Below, one piece after another: positions 22,801 through 36,300 of a stretch of 64,000 bases of DNA. A model generated the notes under the pieces. The model did not search any database, was not told where the DNA came from, and worked only from the letters and a program-made list of their open reading frames with translations. How positions within the stretch are numbered: the stretch's first letter is position 1; every line of letters begins with the position of its first letter. Both the position numbers and the translations under genes were made by a program. Source of the stretch: Anaeramoeba flamelloides (Eukaryota > Metamonada > Anaeramoebidae); assembly GCA_027625915.1 (NCBI GenBank), contig JANTQA010000060.1, positions 62,001-126,000 on the forward strand, written 5' to 3'.

Positions 22801-25800
22801 AGTATCCAACTTGGTATTGATCATTATAGGTTTCACAAATATAACCAGGTGAGCATAGATAATAATTATCATTAGATTCATCGAGATGTGAAACACATTC
22901 TTCATTTGGCTGCAATTCTTGTGCACATTTTCCAGTTTGCTTATCACAAAATAAATGTTGATCACATAGATTATTATCAAATATATTTGAATTTGTACAA
23001 TCTGAATTTATGGGCAATCCTTTACAAACTCCACCATCACAATTATTATTTTTACATTCTTCATTTATTTCACAGGTTTCGCCATTATATTTAATCAATG
23101 AACATTTTCCGTTTATACAAACACCACCATAACAATCTTCACCGGCTTTACAATCTGAGCCTGTATTGTCTTTATCGCATTTATTTGTATTGGAATTACA
23201 CCATAAATTTTCAAAGCATTTCAAATCAATATCATTACATTCATGATTATAACCAAAATATGATACGTTGGTACAAGAATCACACGAAATACCATTATTT
23301 ACATAATAAGAGTTTGCATAATCATTTTGTAAACAACACTGAAAGGATTCTAATTCGATTAAACAGAATTTATACGCACATGACCCCATAACAGTTTTTT
23401 TGTCGTAATGACAGCCATGGTATTCCATACAATTTATTAATTTATTACTACTTGAAACACAATCATTATTTACTAATTGTATGCATTCTCCTTGATTTGA
23501 AGTTGTATTACATGAGCAATATTGTCCATAGGGACAAAATTTGGTTTCAAAATCACAGGTGTTATAATTAGAAACACAAGCATTATCTTGACAAGCTAAT
23601 CCAAATTCACAGCTTTGACTAGTTCCACAACTTGATCCTTCTTTACTTGAAAACATTTTTTTACACGTACCATTTGTTAATTTCGTATTTAATGGATCGC
23701 AAAAGTATCCTGGTGTACATACAGTATCCCAATTTTCATAATAAGGCATTAAATGCTTTATACATTCCTCTTCTGGTTCAATTTCCCTCTTACAAATTTT
23801 AGTCATAGAATCGCAAAATAATCCATAATCACAATCATTTCCTCCAAATTTTATTGGATCACAATCTTCACCTTCTTTTAATCCAGTGCAGACACCATAA
23901 TTGCAAAGTCCACTCCAGCATTCACCATCAAGTTGACATTCATCACCATTTTCTCTTAAAATGGAACATATTCCATTAACGCAAAGACCACCATAACACC
24001 TTTCTGGTTCGAAAGATGAACAACTTGAGCCTGTGTTATCTTTAACACAAACCAATTCTTGTGAATCACAAAATAAATTATCATAACATTTTCTATTATT
24101 AGCAAATTTTATTTTTTTATTTATTTTATTGTTATTTATTTTATATTTTTTGATATGTTATATGTATATATGTTTATAGATGGATATTAAAATTAATATT
24201 AATTCATTGAAAATTGGGTTTTTGATAAATAATATTTTATTTGAAAAAATTATTTCTTATTAGAAAATATTGAATGTATTTTGAGTGAAAAAGGATGAAA
24301 TTTTGTAAAACGAAATATGAGACAAATTTAACTGATCTTTTGAATAAAAACGAAAAAAAAAAAAAAACCTTTTAATGTTTCACTTTTTTAGAATAATCAA
24401 CAACGTTTTTTTTCTTTTCACTGGAAAGAGAATTTATAATTTGAATTTTTGAAAAAGTTGAAGAATTATTATTAATCTAATAAAACCAAACAAATTTGGA
24501 ACTTTTATTTCAGACAATTTGCACTTTTGTTGGAAAAAAAAAAAAAAGTAAAATATAGTGAAATGTAAAAATAATTGAAAAAAAAAAAAATCACACATCA
24601 TTTCAAAAATTAATTTTCAAATAAAGAATGAGAATATCTTAGGATTTGAAAATAACAAACAGATATTTTAATTTCTATTAAGATCAATAAATATTTTTTT
24701 TTTAAGGAAAGTAATTTATGTGTAATAAAAAAAAATTACCAAAAAATTTTTTTTCGAAAATAAATAGAAACTCAATTCTATTAGTTTTATATTAATAGAA
24801 GGATATGGGAGTTTTTATTGTACTTTTTTACATTTTTTGAATGTGAAAAGTTTTAATTTTATTTTTTAAACAAGCGCCATAAGGAGACATTTTTAAAATA
24901 TTTTACAAGGTTTAATTAGTATCTATTTAAATTAATAAAATACGTTCATGTATAAGGCATATTTTTTTAAACAATAATCTTGTAAAAAAATTTTTTTTTA
25001 GATTTTTTTTAATTATATGTTTTCAATTGTTATTTAATTTCTGAAAAGAAAGTAATATTTAACTATTTTTCTTTAATATTTGTATCATTTTTCAAACTTG
25101 ATTCAAAAAACTGAATTTTTTTTATTCAAGGATTTATTTTTGTTGGTGTGCCTTTAATATCTTTATTGTTTTTCGTAAATTTGTTTTTACTAAAATTTTT
25201 CCTTTTTGAACAATTTCTTACTACCACATTTCACAATATTCCTTTGGAAACAATTTCCAATTTTTTTTTTTTCTTTTCAGGATTTATTTTGAAGAAATAA
25301 GTATATTTTAAACATTTAAAGGAAGTGCTTTACACATTCAACATAAATAATTCATTAGTGTGATTTTTAAATTGTTTATAACAAAATTTTTCGTCAAAAA
25401 GACGACTAGTTTTTTAAAAAAAATGTTTATTATTTGAAGAGAAATTTATGATAATAGGCCTGTATTGAAAAATAAAAATAAAAAAAAAAAAAGTAAAAAT
25501 TGAATGTTTTCTCCAGTTAAAGCATAACACTTTTATCGATTTTTGTTTGAAATAATTAATTACATTAAAGAAAGAATAGGTGTCTATTTATTAACAATTA
25601 ATGAAAATTAAAAGAATGTAATTAATATAATTTGAATTTACTTATCCTTTTAGACTAAGATTAACATAAACAAAAATTGGATCAATAATTAAATTTAACT
25701 TATTCTTGATAATTATTTAAAATTTATGGGATTATAGTTTTTGTTTATGTTCCCAGGCTAATATTTTCCTCTTTATTACATCGAAAATTCAAAGTTTTTA

Positions 25801-28064
25801 AAGTTATTTAATTAGAAACAATTTATTTTGAATGTTATTTCTGTATTTTTGATGAAAAGGAAAAATAATAATAGTTTATTATTAGTAATTTTGGGTGTAT
25901 TTTAACCAATTTATAGATCAGCTTACTCTAAAAATCATTTTCTAGTATTTGTAATTGAGTATAAGATAGAATAAAGAAATACATTATCCCCGAGTTCTAA
26001 GGTATATATCAATAAATCTTATAATAGCATAAATTTATGCTCTTTATTACATATCAAAACACATACACGCATAAACTATTTCCAAAAAAGTTTTGGCATG
26101 TTTTTTTTACATTTCAAAATTTTCATCTTTAAAAGTGTTTCTATTCGTAAATTGATAATATATTATGAAGAGGGATATTAATACTAAATAAATCAGTACC
26201 GATGATTGTATTTTAACACATGCTCATCAAAATATTTGCAAAAAATGAAAAAAATTAAACCTTTTTTTGGAGAAAACAATGTACAACCAATTTCAATAAA
26301 AAAAATTGGCAATATGTGATGGATACAAACAATTTTTTAAAAAATAAAATCCAATTTTAAGGTTTTTCCATTCTATTAGGAATTTGATCAAAACTAAGCC
26401 TCTCTTGGAAAGGAAAACATTTTTTTTGATCAGAGCAGAAAACAATAATCACTAATTTTCATCCCTTGAAAAAAATATCATTTAAAATTGAGATTAAAAA
26501 CTTTGTATTCATTAATTAATGTCTATTACAAATAAACAAATTGGATTATTCTGAAGAATCAATTAACGACAAATTGGATGGATTTAAATAGTTAATATTA
26601 GAATGAAGTTTGATAAAAATATTTTAAAATAAATTTGTTTAACCAGCTTTTTTGGAAATAGCTTATCCACATATCATATAATTAAGGTAATTGGAAAAAA
26701 TTCGATAATATTTCAGATTCTTAAAAAATAATAGTTTTTTTTAAATAAAATATCAAATTATTTTACAAAAAAAAAAAAAAAAGCAATTGTTACATAGATC
26801 CGCCACATGTTTCAGAAAGGCCAGCATAAGTAAAGTTGGTTGGACAATCTCCGCACTTGAAGTCTTTTAATAGATAATATTCATTTTCATGTCCTTGTTG
26901 TCTACAGCATTCCAAATTTTGAATTTCTTCAAAACAAAATTCATAAGAACAAGTATTAGCGATTGTATCAAGTTGGTTTCTGCAATCGTGTTCAATGAGG
27001 CAATCAATAAATAGTGTTCTTTGTGTTGAGCATTGGGTATTAAATTTGACATCACAGGTACCATTGCCTTGTTGATCGCAAACACAGTCAGATCCAGATG
27101 GGCAATATTCGCCATTAGTGTCATTACAAGTTTCCCAACTTGAAACACACTTCCCAGCTTGGCAAGCTAGCCCGTCTTCACAAACGTCAGAAAGTGTACA
27201 CTCTTCTCCTTCAGGTATTGAATTTAACTTTTTACAAGTGCCGTCAATGCTATTTCCATCAACATCACAGACATGGCCAAACCCACAGACATAGTACTTT
27301 TCTTGCAAATATGGGGTGATGTGAGAGTAGCATTCATCGTTAACACTTAAGTGCTCTAAGCATGTTTTTTTTTGGGTATCACAGTAACCATAAAGAGAGC
27401 ACACGGGGCCATTTTCAAGCCAACTTGGCTCACATGGTGATCCGGTTTGCAACCCTATACAAACAGAGTCAGTACATTTCCCGTTGATACATTCCCCTTG
27501 AGACAAGCAATGATCACCAATATCCTTAATACCTCGGCATTTTTCTTTCCAACAAAGGCCACCAAAGCACTCAGAGTCCTCTTGACATGAGTCTCCTGTG
27601 TTGTCTTTTAAACAGAGATCATTGCTTGAACAAAATAAATGTTCTTCACAAACACTATTTGCTTCCGCACAACTTTCATTAAATGCTACATAAGTTATGT
27701 TTTGACAAGAGTCACAATTTATTGAAGCAAATCTTTAAATAGGAAAATTAAAAATTAGTTGCATAAAAGGTGATGCGAAAAAAGAAAAAAAATAAAAATT
27801 AATTTGATGTTGTTGAAGAAAAGAAAAAAAATAATTTTTTTTTTGTTGAATAATAAGATCGATTAAAATTAGGAAACCAAAAGTTCCAAATTCAGTTATT
27901 TGTGAAAAAAAACAAAACAAATCTTTTTTTTTTTGCATTGTTTGGTCTCGGGTTTTAAAAAAAAATGTGATTGTAAGTGTAGTGAATAGAAAAAAAAAAA
28001 AAAATTCTTACAGGACAACTAAAATTGAACTGATTGAAAACAAAACTGTTGTGTTATATTTCAT
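19853..28064 (-). CDS. large cysteine-rich type I membrane protein, four exons
   Basis: The spliced frame is 1282 residues: exon 1 28012-28064, exon 2 26794-27732, exon 3 22356-24092, exon 4 19853-20972. All three introns are GT-AG and phase 2, and the joined lengths divide by three. Exon 1 supplies a signal peptide (MKYNTTVLFSISSILVV, continued by LFASINC). The ectodomain is four ~290-residue Cys-rich units, each with a KC[YF][DE]NL.C start, a KDNTG.SC....C[FY]GG.C box, a long middle part and an end like YY.NNGI.C..C. Exon 2 holds one unit, exon 3 two, exon 4 the last. A Thr-Pro repeat (~1180-1205), one transmembrane helix (~1216-1238), a basic stop-transfer and an acidic 44-residue tail with a YQEI sorting-type motif follow. 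I infer a surface receptor or adhesin; no ligand can be named. The alternative is three separate genes, but only the joined model gives a signal peptide at one end, an anchor at the other and intact repeats across each junction. Confidence 0.8.
20973..22355 (-). other. intron 3 of the cysteine-rich membrane protein gene
   Basis: Donor AT|GTAATTATT at 22355, acceptor TTTATAG ending at 20973. It joins ..CSFNDQ to KCYENLWC through a split ATC codon, reproducing the internal junction (CNDIDLKCFENLWC) that is unspliced inside exon 3. The interior is AT-rich with no recognisable element. Confidence 0.75.
24093..26793 (-). other. intron 2 of the cysteine-rich membrane protein gene
   Basis: Donor AT|GTAACAATT at 26793, acceptor AATAATAG ending at 24093. 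The split ATA codon joins TCGGS to KCYDNLFC. At 2.7 kb it is long, and I see no coding frame, inverted-repeat element or RNA gene in it. Confidence 0.7.
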
Positions 28065-30331
28065 TTCAATAATTTTTCTTGAGGAACTGATGGAAAAAAG
28101 AAAGCAAAATAAATAAATTAAGAAAGAAAATCCTAAAAAAGATGAAAAAAATGATAGATTTTGAAAAATAGTATTTTTTGGAATTAAAAGTCTTGAACAA
28201 CTATATGAACTTTTTTAAAAAGCTTAAAGACAGTAACCAAAATTCAAAACTTTCCTGTATTCCTTTGAATGTGTACTTGGCTTTTTCAAAGTGAGATGTT
28301 TTGTTCAAGATATCCTTAGAAACTTGATGCCTGATTCAGGACAAATCGTTTTTTTGAAAGAAAAATAGTAGTTATATGATTTAAATAAAAAGGTTATTTG
28401 ATTAGGTAGTTTTTTTTTGACCCTGAAGATATTGTTTAAATTTTGATTCCAACTAATTGAGAGTTTAGATTTCAGTAATCTGACTATTTACTTTTAAATG
28501 GTTTTTAAATTATTCTGATATATTTTGAGTAAAGTATTAAAAAGATAAAAATCTTTCATTTTCTTATTTCAAAATAGTGTCACACAAAAATGTTCCTGCG
28601 TCTGAATTTTTTTTTTTTTCTCCAAACAACAAATGATTGAATTCTCAAAATTAAATTGAGATGGAATTTTTGATTACAAAATGCATTGTGATTCCTAAAA
28701 ATTGTTCTTGATTTCGAAATAAAAGTAACTTGAAACTGAATTAGATCCTAATAAATACATCTTAAATAATAATTTGATCTATTCTGTGTTTTTGAATCAA
28801 TCTCAAGTGAAAAGATTTTCTATTTATTCTTTTTGTTTTGTCCCAAGTTAATTATTATGTTTGTGATATATTAAATAATTCTCAAGATCTTTTGATCCAA
28901 TATCGTTTAAATTGTAAAAGTATTATCTTCAAAATATTCTTCAATTAGGATCCAAAAAGCATTTTTGGTAATTTTTTTTAAAGAAATATGAACAAGAAAT
29001 TTTTAGACATGTAAACTCCAACATTTTTCTAAGAAACGTAAGCATGAAAAATAAACAATGATTTTCTAGCCAAAAAAAAAATGATAATTTCAAACATTTT
29101 CAAGAAACAACAGTAACTTTAAAAGATCATATTACAGAAGATTTTATATCATTGAATTCAATGATCAGATTAATTCTAACAAAAGAGATAAGGTTTACTC
29201 TTAATTTTTTTGGTTATGGGTTAATTCTCTTTGTTTTCTCTTAAATTGAATTTCCCAACAACGCTTTTGGTAGAGTATTTACTGGATTCAATTTGATTTT
29301 TGAACAGAAACCATCCTTCCAAACATATAAAACAACTTTTTTATTTTCTTGTAACATTTTTTTAATCTTTGTATATTTTTCTCAAAACCTAATTGCAAGC
29401 ATCAGGACAAATTGAACTGAGGTTTTGTTGAAAATTTTTGGTGAATTTTGCATACAATAATACAATGCGATTTAAATTTGCAAAAATTACTCCTTTTTTA
29501 GAAATTTCAAAAAATAGTTCGTCCGTTAGTTGATCCAAAAAAAAATGAACTTTTTGGAAACTGGGAAACTTGGTGGGATTCCCTTTGAATAGTAAATAGT
29601 TACTCTTGTGTGTCTTTCTCTCAAAATATATCTTGTTTTGAAAATAACAAAATAATTATTATCAAAAATTGCCAATTATCTACATTTTGACCTTGTTGAA
29701 AAATTTTTAAAACCATCAAAAGTTTACTTCTTAGTTTAACAAAAAACAGAAAAAATTCCTAACAAGGTGACAGGGTTTTAAAAATTGTTCTAAAGGAAAA
29801 ATTGTCTCAAAAAGCTGATTTTTTCCGATCCATCCTTTTCATTTTTTATTATCACAGATAAGAAAATATTCAAAATACATAGAACACAGACAATTCCAAA
29901 AAAAAATTATTTTTTACTTCCTTAGACCTAACTGGACAATTATTTGTGAAATTTACCAACCCTTAAATACGATTGGTTCGTATATAACAATGTTGTTCAA
30001 TTTCAAATGTAGTTCTTAAGTCCTTAAAAGTTTTTTGTAAGAAAAAGTGTTCTTCAAAAATCATCTTTCTGGAAATAAATCAAAACAAATTTTTTTCTCC
30101 AAATAAATAAAACCCTTAATTTCCTTGAAAGACCATTTCTGTTATTTACGATCTAATTGGATTTCTCTTGAATTAAAATTTAAATCACAATCAAAATCAG
30201 AGAATTATTATGACAACTTGATTTAATACGAACAAGGACAGTTTATTTAGTTGACTCCACAAAAACCAATTTTAAAGCATTACTTTAAGATTTTTTGATC
30301 CTGAACATTTTTAGAATAATTATTTCAAAAA
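28065..30331. other. divergent spacer between the cysteine-rich and hydrogenase genes
   Basis: The two largest multi-exon genes are transcribed away from each other across this 2.3 kb, so both promoters should lie here. I cannot place promoter elements. Part of it (28975-29340) is a dispersed repeat listed separately. Confidence 0.5.
28975..29340. repeat. dispersed repeat G, copy 1
   Basis: Collinear with 61605-61990. Shared blocks are TTTTAGA.A.GTAAACTC.AACAT, ATTTCAAACA.T.TCAA, TGGGTTA.TT followed by TTTCTCTTAAATTGAA/TTTTCTTAAATTAAA, and TTTGAACAGAA..C..CCTT.C.AA.. near the right end. There is no open frame and no clear terminal repeat. The copies are strongly diverged. Confidence 0.45.
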
Positions 30332-33300
30332 ATGACAAATACAATTTCGACAGAACAAATAACAGTGAGTAATATTGTTAGTGATTCTGAACAAAAGATA
30401 AGGTATTCCAGCGATTCGCTCTTGTTAGTTTCTGAATATTGTCCAAAAAAAAAAAATTTGATCATCAATATTTTGGAATTAATGGCTCAGAAAAATACCC
30501 GAGAACTTTGTTCAGAAACATTTCTTTTTTTAAAAGAAAGTCGAAATAAGAAAATTTGAATAAATTCTTTCAAATTTATTTTCTTTAATTTGTATTTTTT
30601 CTCGAATAATCTAAAAATTAAATAATAAAAGAAGACCATGTCCACTTCTGATGTTTGAACTTTTCCACGTTCTTGTTTTTATTTTGATGGAAAGTTTTTC
30701 TTATTTTCCCAAGAATTTTAATCAAAAAAACAAAACAAAACAAAACCTAATCAATAACAACCCAAAAACGATCTTACAAAAATGGAACACTTCACAGGTT
30801 TTCGACTGTAACAACATTTATGTGATGAATGGACATAGCAAAAATGTCAATTCAATTACGACAGATTCAAAATTTTGTTATTCTGGATCAAATGATTGTT
30901 CAATCAGGATGTGGAGTTTAGAAAATGGCTATTGTACAAGCAAGTTGACCTCCCACGAAGCACCAGTTCTTTCTGTTGCCGTTCACAAAGGAATGATCAT
31001 CTCTGGTGACTCTCATGGCGTCTTAAAAAGTTGGAAAATCTCTACAGAGAGAGAATTAAATACATTCCAAAGCCATACTGCCCGTATCTCAACTTTTGTC
31101 ATTGACAAACACCAAAGACTGTTTTCTGGATCTGCAGACCACACAATTAAACTTTGGGATCTCAACGGTATGTTTTTATAAGCGATTCCTTACTCTTGAA
31201 AATCAAAAAGAAAACACAAAAATTTATTTGTTGGATTATTTTACATCACCCATCTTTCACCTCATTATGACTCAACTTTTCTCTTCCTTTTCCCTTCTCT
31301 TTTCATTTTCATCTCCAATTCTCTTTTGTTTTTTTTTTTTTTTTTTTTTTTTTTTGTTGTGTCTTCCTCGATCTTTTTCTAATTATCTTTTCTGTTTCAT
31401 CTAGATGGAAATCTCAAAAGGACTTACAAAGGGCACTCAGACACAGTTAGCCATATCATTTGTAATACAAAATCAAATCGCTTTTTTTCATCTTCGATCG
31501 ATCACACAGCAATTTGTTGGGACATTGAGGTAATGATAACCTTTATTTTAATTTTTTTTTTTCCTTTTTGAAAAAAACTTCAAAATTTTAACTACATTCA
31601 AATTCTAAACCAAAAAAAAAACGACTAACTAGAATTTCTATTTGTTTTTATTGGAGGTGACACTTTTCTCTCGATTTCATTTTTTCTTTTTTTCTACAAT
31701 TTGCAATTTTTTTTTAAAAAGAAAATTATGTGCTTCTTTGATCAACAAATCAAAAATTCTGTGGTAGTTTTCACAAAACCCTCAATTAACTTTAAATGAA
31801 AGTTTTACCCTCTCGTTCAAATTAAAAATCTAGAATAAAGAATTTTTTATTTGTGAAAAGTCTCAAAGTAACTTTTGTTGATTTTTATTTTTGTAAAAAG
31901 ATTTAAAAAGTCCAAAATATTTTATTTATTCAAAAAAAAATTAATTAAATTCACAAAAATTTTGCTTTAAATCAGATGTTTTTTTTTTTTCTGATTAATA
32001 ACTTAACTGGCTGCTAAACAGGAATAAAAACCAAAAAAAGAAGAAAAAATAGGATTATTTTGATCCTTTCTAAAAGTTCTTTCTCATTTATATAAAAAAA
32101 TCATACATTAATGAATCGTTTTCAAGAGAAAGAAAAAAAAAAAATTAAATAAAACAAAAGACACACCAACAAATCTTTTTTCTTCAAACAAAAAGGATCA
32201 ATCCTTTCACAGTTTTAAATTACAAAAATGAAAAAGTTATCATTGCTTAAAGTCTTGTTAATTTTTTATTACTGGTATTTGGATTATAAATGGAAAAAAA
32301 CTTTTCACTTCTTTTTCCATATTTTTCTTTACCAAACACTGTTTTCAACAAAGTAGCCTCTATTTCGATCTCGATAATATGAAAAAAGAAAATTGAAAAG
32401 GAAGTGAAAATTTTCCCCGTTTATAATTCAAATAACAGTATTATTTACCATTTTTATTGGATGGTGGCCAGCACCTTACACCCATTGCCCAGTCCTGTAT
32501 AAAGAACTAAGATCCAAAATTCATTTAATTAGTTACGAGTAAAGGAATATGACTTTGGAAAAAATGGATTTCAAAATGATACACATAAAAAGAACAAAAA
32601 ATATACTCAATTTTTTAAAATTGTTGTATTATATGTCCTTGAAATTATTTATTTCAATATTTTTCAGTTTTTTTTATGATTTTTCTTTCTTATTTTATTT
32701 GAAAAAAATGTTTTTGAGATTTGGAAATTTTGTTTAATTTATTTCTAAACCATATCAAACTTTTTTTTTTTTTTTTGAAAAAGAAACAGTTGTAATTTAG
32801 GATCATAACTTTTTACTGTGGTTTTTGAAGCTACAACTACTGAATTTTTTTTTTACCCAAATATAAATTCTTAAATACATTTCAAAATATATTAACTCAA
32901 GTTAGTTTCCATTTCATTTTTCTTAAAAATATTACAAATATACAACAATTAGACCCCAACTTTAACAATAAAACAATTTGCAAAAAAAAAAAAAGGATAT
33001 AATTAAAAAATCGTCTTGTTTCATTAAGTATTATAGTCATTTTAAAAAAGTGGGCAATTTTTTTTTATGAGATTTTCAAAATTAAAACTTTTATCACATT
33101 TTCTGTTTTAATAAAGTAAAAACTTTTTTTAAAAAAGTGCTTTTCTTCCCATTTCAACCTCTAAACCACAATTAAAGCATGGGCCCTCACTTTATTAAAA
33201 CAGAAAACTTTCTCAAAGTTGTAGTTCTGAAAAAGTTTTTACTTTTTGAAAATAGAAAACTTCAAAAAAGTTTTAAAAAAGTCCTCGCTTTTTTAAAATT

Positions 33301-36300
33301 AGTGTATATATTTTTTTCGATCTATTAGTTCACCCATTAACCTATAATAAAAAAAGTATCTTATATTTATTTTTTTTCTCTTCAAAAAAAGAATTTTGGC
33401 AAAAAGCAAATTTAAAAAAAATTCAAAAAAAAAAGTTTTTTTGTTGGAATTTAGTTTTGTTGTTTTTTTTTCAAAAAAAAATAAATATAATAAACCCCAA
33501 TTCAAAATTTTTGACACACCCAAAATCAGAAATTGAGAAAAAATCTTTCAGGGGTTATTGAATTTTTACAACATAGACCATTTCATGAAGTGTTGTGTTA
33601 TATTGACATTTTTTATGTCTATATTTAACAATTCAATTAAAAAATCAAAAAAGAAAAAGAATCAAAAATTCAAAGTGTGTTAAAAATTTTGGAGAGAGCA
33701 AAACAATTTTTTTATTTTTGGAGAGTAAATTAAAAAAATCCATTTATTGACTGTCCTTCATGGTCAATGACTAAATCGATTCTTTTTGTCATTGAGGTCA
33801 CCAAATTCTCAATTATTTCCCAAGTTATTCCTTCCCAAACTCGAATGATTTCCAAGATAAATTCTTCTTCATTACTTGGTTGGACGTTTTTCAAACGTTT
33901 ATCCATGATACTCCATAAATTTTCGATGAGATTTAAATCAGGAGAATTTGGTGGCCAGGGACTTAATACATTACATCTGTACTGCAGATAATCCATTGAT
34001 TTTTTTGAGGTGTGTGGACGAGCGCCATCTTGCTGAAATATCCACCCCCATTCACGATATTGCTCATTAGCCTTTTTAATAATTTTTGATTTTCTGATGA
34101 TATCGTGGATATAAGTTTCTGTATCAACAGAAGAACCAATAATTATTAGATCTGTTTGATGTCTATATCCAACACCACCCCATATCATTACTTTTTTTCC
34201 AAATTTTTTTCTTTCATCCCATACAGAATCTTTTTTTTAATTTTTTTTATTTTTAAAAAAACGTTTTTTAATTTCTACAAAAAAAAAAAAAAAAGAAAAA
34301 GAAAAAGAAAAAAAGAAAAAAGAAATTACTATCATATTCATTTCTCATTCTCCAAATCTTTCTTCTTTTTTGATTTAAATAAAACCAGGATTCATCTGAA
34401 AAAATAACAGTTTTCCAATCTGTTTTCAGAGATTTGTGATGGTTTGCAAAAAGAAGTCTTTTGTCTTTTTGTAAATCATTTAGGCATTGACGAATTCTTG
34501 GCGGTGTGTATTTGAATTTTAGTGATTTTCTGATTCTGAATATTGAGGTTTCAGAACAACTCAAATTGGGAAACATCTCTTGACATTTTTTGGACAACGC
34601 CAAACTACTCATTGAACGATTTTTTTTTGTTTCTTGTTCAACAAAATTTTTCAGTTCTTGTGTGATTTTGTTGTTTTTTGGTCCAGTTTTTTTATTTGTA
34701 ATTCTTTTTTCATCTTCCCATTTCCTTAACCAATAGCGAACTTTTGACACGTTAATGTCTAAGTGGATTGCTATTTGGCGAAGTGAATATCCACTGTTGC
34801 GTAAAGATAAAATATTTATCCGAATTTCTTGATTATTCATTCAAAATACAAAACAAAACAAAAAAATGAAAAATTTCTCAAAATTGGAACATTTCTCCAA
34901 TTGAACTTATATTCAATCAGAAGAACACCTGATGTATTTAAAGTGTGTCAAAAATTTTGAATTTTAGTTTAAATAAATAGAAGAAAAAAAAGCAAACAAT
35001 TTTCACTTAACAAAGATTATTTATACAAGAAGATTTTTTATTATTCCTAGAATTATAATGATTGTTTATTTACTCATTTATAACAAAAAAAAAATATTAC
35101 CATAAAATTGAAAAAAAAAAAAAATAATAATTTTTAAATTCATTTACAAAAAGCAAAAGTTAAAAGCTTTAATGATTCAAAAAATGTTAAACCTTTTATA
35201 AAAAAAAAACACTTATTTATTTTAGCTCTCGTTTTTATTTTGAAACACTTTATTTTTTTTTTAATAAAATTGTCGACTAAAACTACAAAAAAAAAAAAAA
35301 AAAATAATAAATTTTTAATTTGAAAAAAAATTTTAATTTAGTTTAAAAAAATAGAATATATCTTTTTTAATAAGTCATAAAAAAACAAATTATACTCCCA
35401 GAAATCCAAAATCAAAAATTATTATTAGAAAAACCAACTTTTAATATTTAAAAATAATCGATATTAATTTAAAAATAAAAAAAAAATTTTTTAATACATT
35501 TTAACAATAGACAGGAACCGAATTACAAAAATTTTCACAGCATAAAGATTGGATTTTTTCAATGTTGTATGATTCAAATAAAAAGCAATTATACACATGT
35601 TCACAAGATCGAATGGTTAAATTATGGGATCCAAAAACTGGTAAATGTATTCATACATTGTTTGGGCATGAATATGGGGTGATAAAAATGGTTTTACATA
35701 AACATTTTTTATATACAGCATCTTGGGATGGAAGGATTGGTGTATATAATTTGAAAAAGCCCTTGCAAATGCCATCATTTTTAGAGGGGCATTCAGGGAA
35801 ATTGAGATGCCTCACAAGATATGAAGATCTATTATATTCTGGAGGCAATGATGGGCAAGTGAGAGTCTGGTCGTTAAAAACACATAAATGCAAGGCCGTT
35901 TTTAAAGGGCATAAAAAGCCCGTGACAAGTGTTATAGTTCCAAATAAATATGTAACTTTGACGTGTGGGGAAGAAAATCAAATGTTCAGATGGCCATCAT
36001 CTAGTGTCATTTCCTCGGCAAAATCCAAGCAGGCATTTGAAACCTTGGCACTCAAAGAAAAGCAAAAAATTGAATTAAAAAGAGATCATTCCTATGATTT
36101 AGGATCGAAGGCATCTGAGCAAGAAGTGAAAATCATTATTAATGGCGAAAAATTCAGAGTAAGCTCCAAATTAAATTTGCTGGAAGCCTGTAGAAAGGTT
36201 GGCTTTGATATTGCCGCATTGTGCTATCATCCCGCATTGGGCCCAGTTGGTACCTGTAAATGCTGTGTTGTTGATGTCAAATCTGAGGGTTCAACAAACT

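Larger units (their letters stand above)
31530..35510 (+). other. intron 3 of the hydrogenase fusion gene, with transposable elements
   Basis: Donor GAG|GTAATG, acceptor ACAATAG. It joins ..ICWDIE to TGTELQKFSQHKDW in phase 0, exactly completing WD40 repeat 4 and opening repeat 5. The ~4 kb length comes partly from a Tc1-like element (33491-34970) and a MITE-like element (32270-32441). Inverted AAAACTTT..AAAAAGTG-type runs lie at ~33110-33290. Confidence 0.8.

Noticed and set aside
20022-23391. Plus-strand frames rich in His/Tyr/Asn or Gly/Val across the cysteine-rich gene
   Set aside because: Antisense reading of Cys-rich and Thr-Pro coding repeats. The minus-strand model explains the region fully.
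19853-27732. Three separate cysteine-rich genes
   Set aside because: Exons 2-4 lack their own signal peptides, and only the last has an anchor. The splice junctions restore repeat boundaries in phase.
27735-27938. Small minus-strand frame between exons 1 and 2 of the cysteine-rich gene
   Set aside because: It lies within the 279-nt intron and is Phe/Lys/Gln homopolymer-like.
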